NCBI RefSeq assembly: GCF_013752535.1
Contig: NZ_CP058348.1
Location: forward strand, 3,038,001 to 3,102,000
Length of the DNA stretch: 64,000 bases
From: Bdellovibrio sp. KM01
GTDB lineage: Bacteria > Bdellovibrionota > Bdellovibrionia > Bdellovibrionales > Bdellovibrionaceae
Direction: 5' to 3'
Part shown: piece after piece, positions 35,405-43,705 of the stretch
How the letters are laid out: each line of letters begins with the position of its first letter
Position numbering within the stretch: position 1 is the first letter of the stretch
The notes under the pieces: generated by a model
Told to the model about the DNA's origin: nothing
The model's database searches: none
What the model saw: only the letters and a program-made list of their open reading frames with translations
Program-made: the position numbers and the translations under genes

Positions 35405-36478
35405 TTATTTTTTCGGTTCAACACCGACATTTCTAAGATGTTGAGGATGTTCGTAATACATCATGAAATCTTCCGCATCACGTGGAGCTGTGAATGCAAG
35501 CTCCGTCACCAGATGGCTTCCCGCCTCTGGAGCCGAACCATCAAATACATCCAGGAACAAACCAATACGGTTCGTCATCTCTGCATCACTCGCCGTTGGA
35601 GCTCTTCCATTTGCGGGAACCAAGATGTAAATTTTCGGAACAGGTTCAACGACAACGTAATCGCCTTCGATGTTTCCAGATTTAGGATTAGTAAAGTATT
35701 TGGCTTTCGTCGTATTCGTCTTAATGAACTTAGCTTTCTTTTGACCTTTTTGAGTCGAAAGCTCCAGCACGCCATCTTTAAAGCGGCCGTACTCTGATAA
35801 ATAGGAACCTTCAAGATCATTCCAGTTTCCGCGCCAGCTGGAAGCCAAGTGCCCTTTTTTATAAACCAACGTTGCGAGTTCCAACTGACTGAAACTTAAA
35901 GCGTCGTTAATGCTTGAAAAAACGCCGCCTTTTCCGGTATCCACAACATCAGGAAATACGATTTGCCCATCAGGATCTCCAGCGATCGTGGCACCCGCCA
36001 AAGGATTGCTGATGCCATTTTTCAGATTTAGCATCAATGCCACTTTCGGATCAACCACCAGGTTTCCATCGCGCGCTTCCACGTTGTGCATTTCATAAGT
36101 TCCAGCGTTCACGCCAGGAACGAATTTATAGACAGAAATTCTGGTCGCGATCTTATCCAGATAACCCACCACTTTATTCAAGATCGGAGCTTTTTGGCTG
36201 GCCATATAAGGTAGGCCCATGTTCATCAACTGATCGTATTCCAAAAGAACGCCATAATAAGTGTCGCCTTCAGTCTGAGAGCGCTCCATATAAAGGCGCA
36301 TCGCCGGACGTCTGATTCCCGTCGTACGTTTGGAAAATAGTCCTTCACCAAGATAAGTTCCCGTCAGATCCGCAGCCGAAGGCGTACGGGCTGCCGTCAC
36401 TTCCGATTGAGGCTCCCGTGGCGTGCTTGCACACGACGCCATAACAACTGTCAAAGCGAGTAGTAAAATCCTTTTCAA
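35405..36478 (-). CDS. Lipoprotein of unknown function
   Basis: The true start is probably the TTG at 36478: GGAGAGGAG lies six bases upstream, and in the longer frame from 36502 this ribosome site would be translated. The 357-residue product has a lipoprotein signal (VMASC, C16). The mature part is beta-rich, with a GTYLGEGLFSKRTTG start and repeated short strands, reminiscent of lipocalin-like or jelly-roll folds but not assigned. The gene follows the catalase-like gene by 46 bp, so it may serve the same pathway. Localisation to the outer membrane is likely since Ala follows the acylated Cys. Confidence 0.75.
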   Translation of the reverse strand: MKRILLLALTVVMASCASTPREPQSEVTAARTPSAADLTGTYLGEGLFSKRTTGIRRPAMRLYMERSQTEGDTYYGVLLEYDQLMNMGLPYMASQKAPILNKVVGYLDKIATRISVYKFVPGVNAGTYEMHNVEARDGNLVVDPKVALMLNLKNGISNPLAGATIAGDPDGQIVFPDVVDTGKGGVFSSINDALSFSQLELATLVYKKGHLASSWRGNWNDLEGSYLSEYGRFKDGVLELSTQKGQKKAKFIKTNTTKAKYFTNPKSGNIEGDYVVVEPVPKIYILVPANGRAPTASDAEMTNRIGLFLDVFDGSAPEAGSHLVTELAFTAPRDAEDFMMYYEHPQHLRNVGVEPKK

Positions 36479-36524
36479 TCGAAACTCCTCTCCGTAGAGC
36501 AAAATATATAAACGTTTTAAAATC

Positions 36525-37517
36525 TTATCTATGTTTCAGCTGATGTCTGAAAAAGATCCCCTCATCCCCGAAAGATGAAGAGATAAACTCAGAAGTAGTC
36601 ACGATATCCGCGACCAATTCAGAATCCTGCAGCAGGACTTTCACATTTTCGGCCGAATAGTCTGCATACTTAAAGTCTTTATACTTTTCCGACACCGCAC
36701 GAATCTGATAGATCACCGTGTTCACCGGGATCGTTACAAAATCTTTTCTGACGTCATGAGGGTCAGAAGAAAACGCTAATTTTTCTGAAGGAACAAAGAA
36801 AACCTGGCGAGGCGAAGTCGCTACAGCAACACTACGCCCCTTCTGGTCCAGTTCAGCGAATTCACGGATCGCCAACTCCTCTGGATAAGGAGAGGCATCA
36901 AGAAAGATTTTATGAACCAGTTTTTGGCCAATGGAAGTTCCGATAGGTACAATATTGGACATCGAATACTTAAAGAAGTTAAAGTCCTGGCCCTGGCCAT
37001 CTAAAGAAACCAATGCTGATACATTTGTACTGAAAGTTCCATCACGTAATAGCTTAAGAGCCAGCCCCGGAGCCACCGGTCTTCCCGATTTCACCGCCGA
37101 AGTGAGCGAAAGTCTCAGCAGACCACAATCCGCTCCTTGAAAAAGTCCTGAATACTTATTTTGATGAGGAACGATCTTAACTTTTGTGATGCTCGCGCGG
37201 GCATGAAGAAATTTTGTCCAGCCTTTTGGAGCAAAATCATCAAAGCGCGATCCCTTAATTGTAACTTCCTGTCGTCCCATTCCTATAATTTGAGTCAGCC
37301 CGAGAGCTTTATATTCCGGAAGTTGCTTATAAGCGCTCTCCTGAATCAATTTCCACAAAACGTCCTGCTTTTCACAGGCACTGAGAGCTTTGTAGTTCGC
37401 TGGCGTCGAGGCTGGGAATCGCGGAGACGATTTAGAATCTGAATCGTAGATGAAGTAGGCGAATGAAGCGACAACCGCAAGCGCACAGACCGCTCCATAA
37501 ATAACTTTTTTCTTCAT
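36525..37517 (-). CDS. Catalase-superfamily / allene-oxide-synthase-like protein, membrane-anchored
   Basis: The ATG at 37517 has GGAGG upstream and gives 330 residues; the longer frame adds 11 residues without a site. A hydrophobic N-terminal segment (about 5-23) is a signal anchor. The rest resembles the catalase fold as found in cAOS-like proteins: FLHARASITKVKIVP with H105 as candidate distal histidine, YSGLFQGADCGLLRLSLTSA, and PGLALKLLRDGTFSTNVSA then FNFFKY. I see no clear proximal RxxxY haem-ligand motif, so haem binding is uncertain. Relatives act on fatty-acid hydroperoxides. It is divergent from an animal-type haem peroxidase gene, which suggests that the two work on lipid peroxides. 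Confidence 0.6.
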   Translation of the reverse strand: MKKKVIYGAVCALAVVASFAYFIYDSDSKSSPRFPASTPANYKALSACEKQDVLWKLIQESAYKQLPEYKALGLTQIIGMGRQEVTIKGSRFDDFAPKGWTKFLHARASITKVKIVPHQNKYSGLFQGADCGLLRLSLTSAVKSGRPVAPGLALKLLRDGTFSTNVSALVSLDGQGQDFNFFKYSMSNIVPIGTSIGQKLVHKIFLDASPYPEELAIREFAELDQKGRSVAVATSPRQVFFVPSEKLAFSSDPHDVRKDFVTIPVNTVIYQIRAVSEKYKDFKYADYSAENVKVLLQDSELVADIVTTSEFISSSFGDEGIFFRHQLKHR

Positions 37518-37719
37518 CACGCCTCCAGCTGATACTGTAGCAGACATCAATTTCTGTTTGCACAGACTATCTGAAAATCACGGACCCTTTTTTTGAGCAC
37601 TAATAGTAACCGCTGATCCTATGTCTGGACCTCGCAGAATCTTGTGCAGCACTAATATTTTCGCTTATCCTTAAACGGTCTGCGTTTTAAACAAGTTAAA
37701 AGTTAATGAAGGAGTTTGC

Positions 37720-39792
37720 GTGAATCAAAAAGGTATTCTGTCCGTTCTGATAAGTTCAAGTATGGTTTTATCGTCTTGCACCCACGGTCCCGTTAATCCC
37801 GGTGCAAAATATATTCACGACACTTCTGTTCCCGCAATGACCGATGAAGAACGTCGCGCACCAAGCTCATCTCTCGCCGACACTCCTTGGACAACGTGGT
37901 CCGAGAAAAATGAAATCTCTGGCTTGCTGGTTCTAAAGAAAGTCCGTGACAGCCTCTTGGCTGGCAATCTTCATGACCCGCATGTAGGTTACTTTGGTTA
38001 CGCTCCAATAGATTGTTCTAAAACGAACACGAACTTCAGATCTGCTGATGGCTCATGTACGGATCTTAAAGACGGTCACATTGGTGCCGCAGGTGTCGCC
38101 TTCGGTCGCAACGTTTCTCCAGACTTTATCGACAAAGATGCTCCCAATAAAATCATGGTTCCAAATCCGGCCTTGGTTTCTAAGGAGTTCTTCACACGTG
38201 ACGAATTCAAACCCGTTCCTTTCTTGAATATGATCGCTGGTGTTTGGATCCAGTTCATGAATCACGACTGGCTGACACATGGTCCGAACAAGGTAGAAAA
38301 TCCATATCGCGTGAAAGGTCCAGATGGCGTTGAGCACATTGTCGACAGAACGAAAGACAATTCAAGCACTCACGCTCAATACAAAGATGGCTTTGATAAA
38401 GTTTCCGCGAATGACGTCTCTCACTGGTGGGATGCCTCTCAAATTTACGGCAGCAACAAAGAAGATCAACTTAAACTGCGCACAGGTTATTTCGGTAAAA
38501 TGAAAACAGAAACGGTTAACGGCCGCGAACTTTTGCCAAGAGATAACTCTTTGAATCCTGCAAACAATCGCCAGAACAATGGTTACGAAGCGACAGGGTT
38601 CCGTGACAACTGGTGGGTGGGTTTGAGCATGCTCCACACTCTTTTCGTCAAAGAGCACAATGCTATCGCCAACAGATTGATGGCCAAACATGTGACTTAC
38701 GATGCAAAAACAAAAATGTACACTTGGAAAAACGGTTCAGATGTTCGCCAAATGAATCAACAGCAAATGGACGAGCAGGTTTTCCAAACGGCACGTTTGA
38801 TCAACTCCGCAGTTCTTGCAAAAATTCATACAGTAGAGTGGACTCCAGCTATCCTGCCAAATCCGGTTTTGCGCAGAGCTATGTATTCGAATTGGTACGG
38901 CCTTGCAAATCCGGAAACTTGGTCACGCGTTGTTAAACTTATTCCGGGTATGAATAAAGCAGACATCTTTAAAGGTGTTAAAGAAAGCTATGTTGTTGGC
39001 GGCATCGTTGGTGGTAAAGCGAATAACTACGGCGTTCCATTCAGCATCACGGAAGAGTTCACTTCAGTTTATCGTCTGCACTCTTTGTTGCCAGAAAACT
39101 TGGAATTCAGAACTTTAGCGCAACCTAAAAAAGTTGAAGCTGTGCCATTCCCAAATACTCGTAACCATAACAGCTATGGCATCATGGCTTCCCATGACTT
39201 GAAAGATTTGTATTACTCATTCGGCGTACAGCACCCAGGTCAATTGGTTCTAAACAACTTCCCGAAATTCATGCAAGAACTGGAAATTCCAGGCCACCAA
39301 AAAATGGACTTGGCTCTTGTCGATGTGATGCGTGACCGCGAGCGTGGCGTTCCACGTTACAACCAGTTCCGAAGAGGCATTGGTTTGAAACCAATCAAAA
39401 AGTACACAGACTTCTTCCCTGCTGGCAAACCATTGGATGCAAGACAACTGGCGATTCGCGACAAGTTCTATAGCGTCTACGGTCGCGATGCGAATGGTAA
39501 CGACAACGTTGAGTTGATTGACCTTCTTGTCGGAACTTGCGCTGAGGAAGTTCGTCCAGCCCAATTTGGCTTCGGTGAGACGATGTTCCAAATCTTTATC
39601 TTGATGGCTTCACGTCGTTTGATGGCCGATAGATTCTTTACGGATGATTACAATGCTGCTCACTATACGACGACTGGTATGGAATGGATTGATGACGAAG
39701 GCACGCTTGCAAAAGTCATTGGTCGCCACATGCCAGAGCTAAAAGGTAAAATGAAAGGTTTGACATCAGCTTTCGAACCTTGGCACAACTAA
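37720..39792 (+). CDS. Animal-type haem peroxidase (PGHS/dioxygenase-like) lipoprotein
   Basis: This 690-residue protein starts at GTG 37720 with AAGGAG five to six bases upstream. A lipoprotein signal (VLSSC, C20) is followed by the animal haem peroxidase fold. The distal His-Asp pair is in IQFMNHDWLTHG (H182, D183), the conserved helix in GLSMLHTLFVKEHNAIANRL, and the proximal region in TSVYRLHSLLPENLEFR. Family members include myeloperoxidase, prostaglandin synthase and fatty-acid dioxygenases. The conserved helix reads more like the dioxygenase branch, but the tyrosine that would distinguish this was not mapped. Divergent with a catalase-like gene about 200 bp away. Confidence 0.9.
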   Translation: MNQKGILSVLISSSMVLSSCTHGPVNPGAKYIHDTSVPAMTDEERRAPSSSLADTPWTTWSEKNEISGLLVLKKVRDSLLAGNLHDPHVGYFGYAPIDCSKTNTNFRSADGSCTDLKDGHIGAAGVAFGRNVSPDFIDKDAPNKIMVPNPALVSKEFFTRDEFKPVPFLNMIAGVWIQFMNHDWLTHGPNKVENPYRVKGPDGVEHIVDRTKDNSSTHAQYKDGFDKVSANDVSHWWDASQIYGSNKEDQLKLRTGYFGKMKTETVNGRELLPRDNSLNPANNRQNNGYEATGFRDNWWVGLSMLHTLFVKEHNAIANRLMAKHVTYDAKTKMYTWKNGSDVRQMNQQQMDEQVFQTARLINSAVLAKIHTVEWTPAILPNPVLRRAMYSNWYGLANPETWSRVVKLIPGMNKADIFKGVKESYVVGGIVGGKANNYGVPFSITEEFTSVYRLHSLLPENLEFRTLAQPKKVEAVPFPNTRNHNSYGIMASHDLKDLYYSFGVQHPGQLVLNNFPKFMQELEIPGHQKMDLALVDVMRDRERGVPRYNQFRRGIGLKPIKKYTDFFPAGKPLDARQLAIRDKFYSVYGRDANGNDNVELIDLLVGTCAEEVRPAQFGFGETMFQIFILMASRRLMADRFFTDDYNAAHYTTTGMEWIDDEGTLAKVIGRHMPELKGKMKGLTSAFEPWHN

Positions 39793-39816
39793 AAACCTGA
39801 CGCCTTAAAAACCAAA

Positions 39817-39847
39817 AAGGAGAAGATGAAAGTCTTCTCCTTTTTTT
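39817..39847 (+). terminator. Intrinsic terminator of the haem peroxidase gene
   Basis: A perfect 10 bp stem AAGGAGAAGA / TCTTCTCCTT with a six-base loop is followed by a run of T. Confidence 0.9.
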
Positions 39848-39867
39848 ATGCTCATTTGAATCCAATG

Positions 39868-40638
39868 TTAGAGCTGAGCGCTGCTAAATAGAGGCATTTC
39901 CAGAACTTCGCCTTTAAATTCAACATGCTTCAATTTATCGCGGAAAATTTCCACCGATACATTCTGAGTCAACGGCGGATAAAAATCATCCCAGTGATGA
40001 GGAATGACGACCTTCGGGCGAATAATTGACGTCTGCTTGGCAGCGATTTCCTGAATGCGGCTGTGGCCTTGCAATGGCGCCAGCAAGTAATCAATTTCCA
40101 ATCCCCGGTACATTTCCAGCTCACGCTTATCCGCACCCGCAGAGCTCATGAACAAGAACTTCTTGCCACCACTTTCAAAATAATAGGTCTGTACCAAACC
40201 TTTAGGATACCCTAAGCCCAGACCACAAATATGCATGCAATCTTTTACACTGCACTGTTTGATGGTCGATAACACCAGCGGAATATCAAATTTCACATGC
40301 GCACTTTTAAAAGCTCTCATGTTGAAGGATTTAAATAGTGTTTCTTTGTTGTCAGCACTGGTCAGACGGCCACTTGGAACTCCACGCATTTTCAAAATCT
40401 GCCCTGTCAATCCCGGTGCATAAACTTGGGCGTCAGAGTTCTTAACTATTTCAGGAATATCAAAAGTGTGATCAAAGTGACCGTGACCCACAAAAATAGC
40501 CTGCGTATTGGCAAAGGACTTAGCTGCCGTGAAGGGAGCAGGCTCTCCTTTTCCACGGGAAAGGAAGGGATCGAAAGCAATTTCACCCTGTTTGTCTTTC
40601 ACAATAAAACCTGCCGTACCCAGCCAAGTAAATTCCAT
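39868..40638 (-). CDS. Metallo-beta-lactamase-fold hydrolase
   Basis: The 256-residue cytoplasmic protein has the metal site HxHxDH at H52-G-H54-F-D56-H57 (VGHGHFDHTFDI). A further His comes in VVIPHHWDDFYPP. The start MEFTWLGTAGFIVKD resembles the UlaG/YtnP-like group of MBL hydrolases, which includes lactonases and phosphodiesterases. The substrate is unknown. No operon partner: the haem peroxidase gene converges and the next gene has its own terminator. The ribosome site before the ATG is weak. Confidence 0.88.
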   Translation of the reverse strand: MEFTWLGTAGFIVKDKQGEIAFDPFLSRGKGEPAPFTAAKSFANTQAIFVGHGHFDHTFDIPEIVKNSDAQVYAPGLTGQILKMRGVPSGRLTSADNKETLFKSFNMRAFKSAHVKFDIPLVLSTIKQCSVKDCMHICGLGLGYPKGLVQTYYFESGGKKFLFMSSAGADKRELEMYRGLEIDYLLAPLQGHSRIQEIAAKQTSIIRPKVVIPHHWDDFYPPLTQNVSVEIFRDKLKHVEFKGEVLEMPLFSSAQL

Positions 40639-40705
40639 AAAGCGACCTTAACAAACTAACCCTCGAAGCACAAGAACGACCGAGTTCGAGGCGCAACGTA
40701 AACAA

Positions 40706-40733
40706 AAAGATCCCCGCTTGTGGCAGGGATCTT
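40706..40733 (-). terminator. Terminator of the alpha/beta hydrolase gene at 40758
   Basis: On the minus strand an 8 bp stem AAGATCCC / GGGATCTT with an 11-base loop is followed by T residues, 24 bp after the hydrolase stop codon. Confidence 0.8.
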
Positions 40734-40757
40734 CTTAAGAGTAAAAGCTCAATCAAT

Positions 40758-41678
40758 TTAGTTCGCAGTTACGCGATTTGGTTCTTTAAGGAAATTATCC
40801 AAAGCTTCGATCGTGGCTTTGGGACTTTCTTCCATCAACCAGTGACCCACATTTTTCAAAGTCACGCCTTGGGCATGAGGAGCAACGATTTTCATTGTTG
40901 CAGCCAGTGGCATTCCCATTGCTTTTTCACCACCGATCGAAAGAACTGGCATAGTCAGTTGAGTTTTAGAAAGTTCTTTATTGTCTTTCGCATCTTGCGG
41001 AAACGCTTTAAACCACTCCATCGCTGCTCTCATGTGACCTGGAGCTGCATATTGTTTTGCGAAATAGTTCTTTTTAGCATCCGGGAAAGTTTTAGGGTCT
41101 GCAGAGAACGTTGTCCAAAGATGATCCAGGTATGCTTTCTCACGTCCTTTGACCAAGGCTTCAGCATCTTTACCATAAAAACGGAAGTGCCAGATGTCGG
41201 GACTGTTATAAATGTCGTCGCCGGGTCCCACACCGGGCAAGAACGCATCCATCACCACCAATTTAGTCGTCATTTGCGGGTACTTTGCAGCGAAGGCATA
41301 AGCCACCATCAATCCAATATCATGACCTACGATATCTGCCTTCGCGATACCATAGTGATCCAATAGAACCTTCACATCATCCGCCATCGCGGCTTTGGTG
41401 TAGCCAGATTCTGGTGCTTCACTTAAACCGCCCCCGCGCAGATCCGGAACAATGAAAGTGTATTTCGAAGAAAGAGATTTCATCACCGGCTCCCACATCA
41501 ATGCGGACTCACCCATACCGTGGAGCAAAACCACTGGAGAACCTGCCCCGCCTTTATAAACATTCATTTTAAAACCGTTGATTTCAATTTTCTCCTGTTT
41601 GAATCCTTTCGGGATATCGATTGCATGGGCTGCCAAACCGGAAAGAAGAAGAGCTGTGATCAATAATAACTTTTTCAT
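40758..41678 (-). CDS. Exported alpha/beta hydrolase with Asp nucleophile (epoxide hydrolase/dehalogenase-like)
   Basis: The 306-residue product has a signal peptide (LLLSGLAAHA, about 1-19). HGMGESALMW forms the oxyanion loop. The nucleophile elbow reads GHDIG with D120 in place of Ser, the mark of epoxide hydrolases and haloalkane or fluoroacetate dehalogenases. The catalytic His lies in NVGHWLMEESP near the C-terminus. An exported member of this group may process epoxides outside the cytoplasm. AGGAA lies before the ATG. It is divergent from a LysR regulator gene, which probably controls it. Confidence 0.88.
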   Translation of the reverse strand: MKKLLLITALLLSGLAAHAIDIPKGFKQEKIEINGFKMNVYKGGAGSPVVLLHGMGESALMWEPVMKSLSSKYTFIVPDLRGGGLSEAPESGYTKAAMADDVKVLLDHYGIAKADIVGHDIGLMVAYAFAAKYPQMTTKLVVMDAFLPGVGPGDDIYNSPDIWHFRFYGKDAEALVKGREKAYLDHLWTTFSADPKTFPDAKKNYFAKQYAAPGHMRAAMEWFKAFPQDAKDNKELSKTQLTMPVLSIGGEKAMGMPLAATMKIVAPHAQGVTLKNVGHWLMEESPKATIEALDNFLKEPNRVTAN

Positions 41679-41794
41679 TCGAGATTCCTTTTTTGTATCT
41701 GAAACCGTTTGTACGCTTCAGAAGTTAATTGCTTCGTTGAATATCAATCTACCAACTATTTTCCATTTGAGTATCCCACAAGATTGGTACAGAC

Positions 41795-41812
41795 TGTCCG
41801 CTATGACGGACA
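41795..41812. promoter_or_regulatory. Inverted repeat over the LysR gene start
   Basis: TGTCCG (41795-41800) and CGGACA (41807-41812) are exact reverse complements around the ATG of the LysR gene. A bound protein could block translation or transcription start, consistent with autoregulation. The repeat is short and could be chance. Confidence 0.45.
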
Positions 41813-42705
41813 ATAAGGATATCATTGACCTGACAAATGAAGGGCTTGTTTTTTATCACGTAGCCCTCCTACATGGCTTCCGAGCAGCAGCAACACACCT
41901 GGGGCTTTCCAAATCGGTGGTCAGCAGTAAGGTGTCTTCGTTGGAAAAGCGCGTGGGGCGTAAACTTCTGTTCCGCTCCACCCGTGACGTCAGCCTGACT
42001 CCCGAGGGAGAAGTCTATTTTGAATCCTGCCAGGCTCTTTTTGCGGCTTCACAAAAGCTTCAGCTTAAAGAGACCTCCCTTAAAGACGCCTTGACCGGAT
42101 CCTTTACTATTTCTGCGCCGTCGGATTTTATGCAAATCTGTCTGATTCCCGCACTTCAACGCCTGCAAGCATTGCATCCCAAACTGCGTTTAAACCTGAT
42201 TTCTTCTGATCAATTGATGAACCTGGAAAAAGAACGCATCAATCTGGCAATCCGCGTGGGCGCAGACGGTGCCGGCCATTTATATCGCAGTCCCTTTTTC
42301 AATGCGGAATTCGGTTTCTACTGCAAAAGCAGCTTAGCTCCCCCCAAAAAATCCGAAAAAGAAATTATAGAGTGGCTTCAACAAGAGGGTGTCTTTGTCT
42401 TCAGACCTTCCCGGGAAAAATCGTTTCAGCTGAACAAGCAAAGCTTCGAAGTCCGCGTTCAAAACAAATTCCAGGTTCACGACGTGCTCTCCCTGAAAAG
42501 CCTGGTTGCATCCGGCGTGGGAGTGGGAATCCTTCCCCATTTTGCCGTCAAAGCCGAACTCGCCACTGGCGAATTGGCGCAACTACTGCCTGCGGCACAA
42601 TTTAAGGCGGTCAGTTTTACATTTCTATCCGGAGCCAAACGACAGGAAGACAATCGCCTCAACACGATTATTGAATTCCTCCAACAGGAAGCACGTCAGT
42701 TTTAA
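41803..42705 (+). CDS. LysR-family transcriptional regulator
   Basis: The frame opens at 41578 but the first 75 codons overlap the divergent hydrolase gene; the ATG at 41803 starts the regulator, giving 300 residues. An N-terminal winged helix-turn-helix (about 15-75: FRAAATHLGLSKSVVSSKVSSLEKRVG) is followed by a LysR substrate-binding domain (about 95-295) with the usual SGVGVGILPHFAV. Divergent placement relative to the Asp-nucleophile hydrolase suggests that it controls that gene. The ribosome site is poor, which fits an overlapping operator. It ends 2 bp from the convergent YkgJ-type gene. Confidence 0.93.
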   Translation: MTDNKDIIDLTNEGLVFYHVALLHGFRAAATHLGLSKSVVSSKVSSLEKRVGRKLLFRSTRDVSLTPEGEVYFESCQALFAASQKLQLKETSLKDALTGSFTISAPSDFMQICLIPALQRLQALHPKLRLNLISSDQLMNLEKERINLAIRVGADGAGHLYRSPFFNAEFGFYCKSSLAPPKKSEKEIIEWLQQEGVFVFRPSREKSFQLNKQSFEVRVQNKFQVHDVLSLKSLVASGVGVGILPHFAVKAELATGELAQLLPAAQFKAVSFTFLSGAKRQEDNRLNTIIEFLQQEARQF

Positions 42706-42707
42706 AA

Positions 42708-43385
42708 TTATAGAATTTCTTGTGGAAGGCGCGTCGGCAGTGGCAACGCGGGTTCCTCAATTTGGCGGCAATCCAGCTCACGTTGAAGCATTTTAGGCAG
42801 TGAAGCAAAGTCATTGTCCGTCTGGTTCGCTGCTGCACTCATAATAATTTCCGCCATGGGCATTACTTTCGGAACAGGCTTCCCACCCCATTTTTGACAT
42901 TCAATGACCGGCGACACGACAGAATGTTTGCGACAGACCGAAGGACGATTTTCATAATTTCGACAGGCATTATCGGGCCCCAAGAAAACACAGCGATTGC
43001 TTACGACCCATCCCTGCGCCCAAGCGGAATCCAAACGTTCGCGCAAAGAAAGTTCACGTAGGCGAGCGACATCCAGCTCCAATCCATCCTTTAAAGAATT
43101 CGCCAAAATAATAGCGTCATCACGAGTGATCTCCACTTCCAGATGGCAGCAAGCTCCGCAACCTTTTTGGCACGTCGTTTTGATATGCGAACTTTGCTGT
43201 TCTTGTTCATTAATCAGAGCATGCACTTTGCGACCGCGCTCTTCACCCGGGGCAAGATCCGACAGCATCTCCCCATAATGCACCAGCAGACGCTCCACTT
43301 CCTCTTCGAAACTGGCGAATTCATCGGCAGCCAAAAGGTCTTTATAATTGGAAAGGAGCGAGCGGAGTTGGGCCGTTTTGATCAT
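42708..43385 (-). CDS. YkgJ-family cysteine-cluster protein
   Basis: The 225-residue product contains the YkgJ/UPF0153 pattern of metal-binding cysteines: CQKGCGACCHLE (near residues 94-105), then CVFLGPDNACRNYENRPSVC and RKHSVVSPVIEC. These proteins probably bind zinc or an iron-sulfur cluster; the function is unknown. A helical N-terminal part of about 85 residues precedes the cluster. The start ATG is followed by IKTAQLRSLL. No operon partner is present. Confidence 0.88.
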   Translation of the reverse strand: MIKTAQLRSLLSNYKDLLAADEFASFEEEVERLLVHYGEMLSDLAPGEERGRKVHALINEQEQQSSHIKTTCQKGCGACCHLEVEITRDDAIILANSLKDGLELDVARLRELSLRERLDSAWAQGWVVSNRCVFLGPDNACRNYENRPSVCRKHSVVSPVIECQKWGGKPVPKVMPMAEIIMSAAANQTDNDFASLPKMLQRELDCRQIEEPALPLPTRLPQEIL

Positions 43386-43588
43386 GATCTAAGGGTATCA
43401 CGCCCCCTCAGAAGCGAAATTCACATTTGGTAATTAGGACTAAAGTGAGGATACCTGCACTCAACTGGGCAAAACGCACCGCGGCATTCCGATGAATTCC
43501 AACTGAAGACTCATAAATTTCGGTCCCATTCGCATACCGTTAAGTAATTACGCGGCTGACGATCTTGCTTACAGATTGTCAGCTTATC

Positions 43589-43705
43589 TGTTATACCTGG
43601 ACGGCGGCGCCGGGGACCTCCCCGCACCGAAGGACAGCGAGTCGTTGACTCGCCCCGATATTGTTTTACCAGATAACGTATTGATGTACCCGGGAAGAAA
43701 GAAAA
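43589..43705 (+). promoter_or_regulatory. Promoter and structured leader of the oligopeptide ABC ATPase gene
   Basis: An extended -10 (TG-T-TATACC, 43589-43597) would start a leader of about 100 nt. It is much more GC-rich than its surroundings and holds two compact hairpins: CGGGG-ACCT-CCCCG (43611-43624) and GCGAGTC-GTT-GACTCGC (43637-43653). A GGGAAGAAAG ribosome site precedes the ATG. The rest of the gap, 43386-43588, shows nothing I can name. An attenuator or RNA switch is possible but unproven. Confidence 0.45.

Noticed and set aside
40842-41366. 174-codon plus-strand frame
   Set aside because: Antisense to the Asp-nucleophile hydrolase, with no start signal.
43637-43667. Intrinsic terminator in the ABC ATPase leader
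   Set aside because: The stem is strong but the T-rich part begins seven or more bases after it, and termination here would silence the only gene downstream.
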